From the NCBI GenBank assembly GCA_016648135.1, contig JADDOH010024943.1, positions 1 through 64,000 of the forward strand: a stretch of DNA of 64,000 bases, written 5' to 3'. Made by a program: the position numbers and the translations under genes. The notes under the pieces are model-generated. The model had not been told where the DNA came from. It searched no databases and worked only from the letters and a program-made list of their open reading frames with translations. Shown here in pieces: positions 55,601-64,000 of the stretch. The stretch's first letter is position 1; each line of letters opens with the position of its first letter. The stretch is from Agrypnia vestita. Lineage: Eukaryota; Arthropoda; Insecta; Trichoptera; Phryganeidae.

Positions 55601-56096
55601 TGATTGTAACAATGACCGGTAACTGATTATTCCTTATTTGGCGAGTAATTAATGGTACACTAGAAATTAAACATCCATTGCCAATCATTGGTATTTTCCG
55701 ATGATTGGCCAATCATTTGTACAATCAATACCGATCAGAGTCACAATAATGGTTCACCTCGTCACTGGCAGACATTGAGACAATGATCATCAAAAAGAAA
55801 ATGACTTAATATGTTTTGTATTAAATTGGCAACGATTTTAAGGCAATGTATGTAGCACATACAATCTAAAATAAAATTCTCAAATCAGAAGCGCAAACGC
55901 GTAGAGAAACTTTCACTAAAATATATGGTTATAATAATAGTAACTCTGAACATGTACAACATATGTAAGGCCAATGCATCTACAAATCTGGCTGCAGCGG
56001 GGAGCTGTTTCATCATTGGATGTACAGTGAAGGGTACATAAATCAGAATAAGCTAGAACTATTGTTTTAACTCATCCTGTTCTCACTTTTTATATA
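52641..56096. other. intergenic AT-rich DNA
   Basis: 53100-53590 has recurring GTGATGAAAT-ACATTA words. 54022-54062 and 54505-54545 share a short repeat with GCTGGGACA. 54700-54800 has (TA)n tracts. No gene recognised. Confidence 0.65.
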
Positions 56097-56102
56097 TTTA
56101 TT
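56097..56102 (-). terminator. candidate poly(A) signal of the DPP8/9-like gene
   Basis: AATAAA on the minus strand, about 270 nt after the stop. It is the best-placed hexamer I noticed, but others exist in this AT-rich DNA. Confidence 0.4.
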
Positions 56103-56370
56103 TATAAATTTGGTTTTTAAAATCGATTAATAAAAATTTGTGAAAACCTTTTAAAATCTATTGTTGATATTTTTAAATAATAAAACTTGAGGAGAGTTTA
56201 ATAAGTGCTGTGACAGAAGATACGTGGGATATTTTGAGTCAACTCTTCGAAGTATACAACTCACCTGTCCGTAATCGCATATGAGCATGCACAAAAATAG
56301 TCACGTGAACATTACAAAGAGTCCTGTTTGAACTTCACAAGAACTTAAGTCATTTTCGTAGTGTATCTAT

Positions 56371-63086
<6,716 letters not shown>

Positions 63087-64000
63087 CTGTAAAATTAGAA
63101 CACACAATCAGAAAACAACAATTTTACAGTATTATTAAAAAGATGGTAAAAAAATAATTTGGCAGCCAAATTAATGACCACCCAAATATTTATGATACTT
63201 TAGATTGCCTCGTTGCCTCGTAATGTTTTCTTGGAATTTGCATAAATATGTTTATTTGTATATGACATTCATTAATTTTTTCTGGATTTTTGTAAATTTT
63301 GTCAAATTTTATTTTTTTATTTTTGATGTATTGTAATTGAATGTAGTAATGCAGAAAGCAGCCGGCCACAAAAAACTCAAACTGAGATAAAAGCAATTTT
63401 GTCCAAAAATGGAATAATCAAATCTACACAAAACCTAGAATGTTTTTTACTTCAAAAAATTATAAATAATATATAAATGCCAAATTCTAATAACCATAAA
63501 GTGGATTTAAGTGTATATTTTTAAAAATTTGGATGTTTTTTCATCTGTCTGATTTTATTATGTCAAATATGCATTCTACAGAAAACAGCCAGAGTTTCTT
63601 ACCTATTATGAATATCCAGTAATTAAATTTATATTTTTATAGGATTTTTATTATCACCACGTAAATATGTATTTTTTAAATTATATAATAATACTAAATA
63701 TATAACTAAATAACTTTTTTTTGGAGAATATGTTTTGAGGAATAGTCATATTAAAAGTGTTTTATGAAGCTTGGGCGCTTTTAACAGATTTTAAAATGTT
63801 GTTTTCACAATCAATAAATATTTGGGAAGGAGATTACTGTGAATTTTTGTATGAAAATGACTTGACTGGTTTTAGTAGAACATAGAATTAACCTTACCCC
63901 GTCCGATGACATTAATATCTCATTTTTACCAAAATTGTGGCCTGGCGCTTTTCTGCATAACTACGTTCAATTGTTCCACGTGTATTTTCAAACATTTTGC
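63087..64000 (-). other. DPP8/9-like gene intron (continues beyond window)
   Basis: AT-rich; no further exon seen. Confidence 0.75.

Overview
The window is nuclear DNA from an insect, most likely a moth or butterfly. It is AT-rich and contains GT-AG introns and many decayed transposons. Several features are typical of Lepidoptera: GTACCTAC-type words, LINE tails ending in a 'ccagcagtgga...gctgatga' signature, a mariner, and Penelope-like elements. The order is an inference from these signals.

The main gene is slit on the + strand, the secreted midline guidance ligand of Robo receptors. The window opens inside a very large slit intron (1-15995). From 15996 to 41912 there are 26 coding exons in a continuous, phase-consistent reading frame (4,087 nt in the window): the end of LRR domain D1, all of D2, D3 and D4, six EGF repeats, a laminin-G domain, a seventh EGF, a linker and the C-terminal cystine knot, ending at TGA 41910-41912. 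The signal peptide and first LRRs lie outside the window.

The most unusual feature lies directly after the slit stop. The same frame stays open for another 1,241 codons (41913-45638). The first ATG in it is at 42066, and the predicted product ends in a single transmembrane segment with a 14-residue tail. Five nucleotides after the TGA begins a GC-rich segment (41918-41946). It can pair with an isolated GC-rich segment more than 4 kb downstream in the presumed 3' UTR (46178-46207) through helices of 16 and 10 base pairs. That distal segment sits about 35 nt before a poly(A) signal. I propose stop-codon readthrough under control of long-range RNA pairing, giving two Slit products: the usual secreted form and a very long, membrane-anchored form. 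Alternative poly(A) sites at 45673 and 45967 would remove the distal element and could act as a switch.

The second gene, on the - strand (63086 down to 56371, 5' end outside the window), is a DPP8/DPP9-type dipeptidyl peptidase. Six exons carry the end of the propeller and the whole hydrolase domain, including the Ser, Asp and His of the catalytic triad. The two genes converge, with about 10 kb of transposon-rich intergenic DNA between them.

The rest is introns and repeats: a long-hairpin foldback MITE family (about ten copies), Harbinger/Tourist-like MITEs (one inserted in another), a full-length dead mariner whose end lies 21 bp from a slit splice acceptor, a solo LTR with ATAT target duplication, LINE fragments, tRNA-derived sequences, Penelope-like tails carrying hammerhead ribozyme cores, a 1.35-kb terminal-inverted-repeat transposon, and a dense array of perfect heat-shock elements within a repeat in a slit intron.
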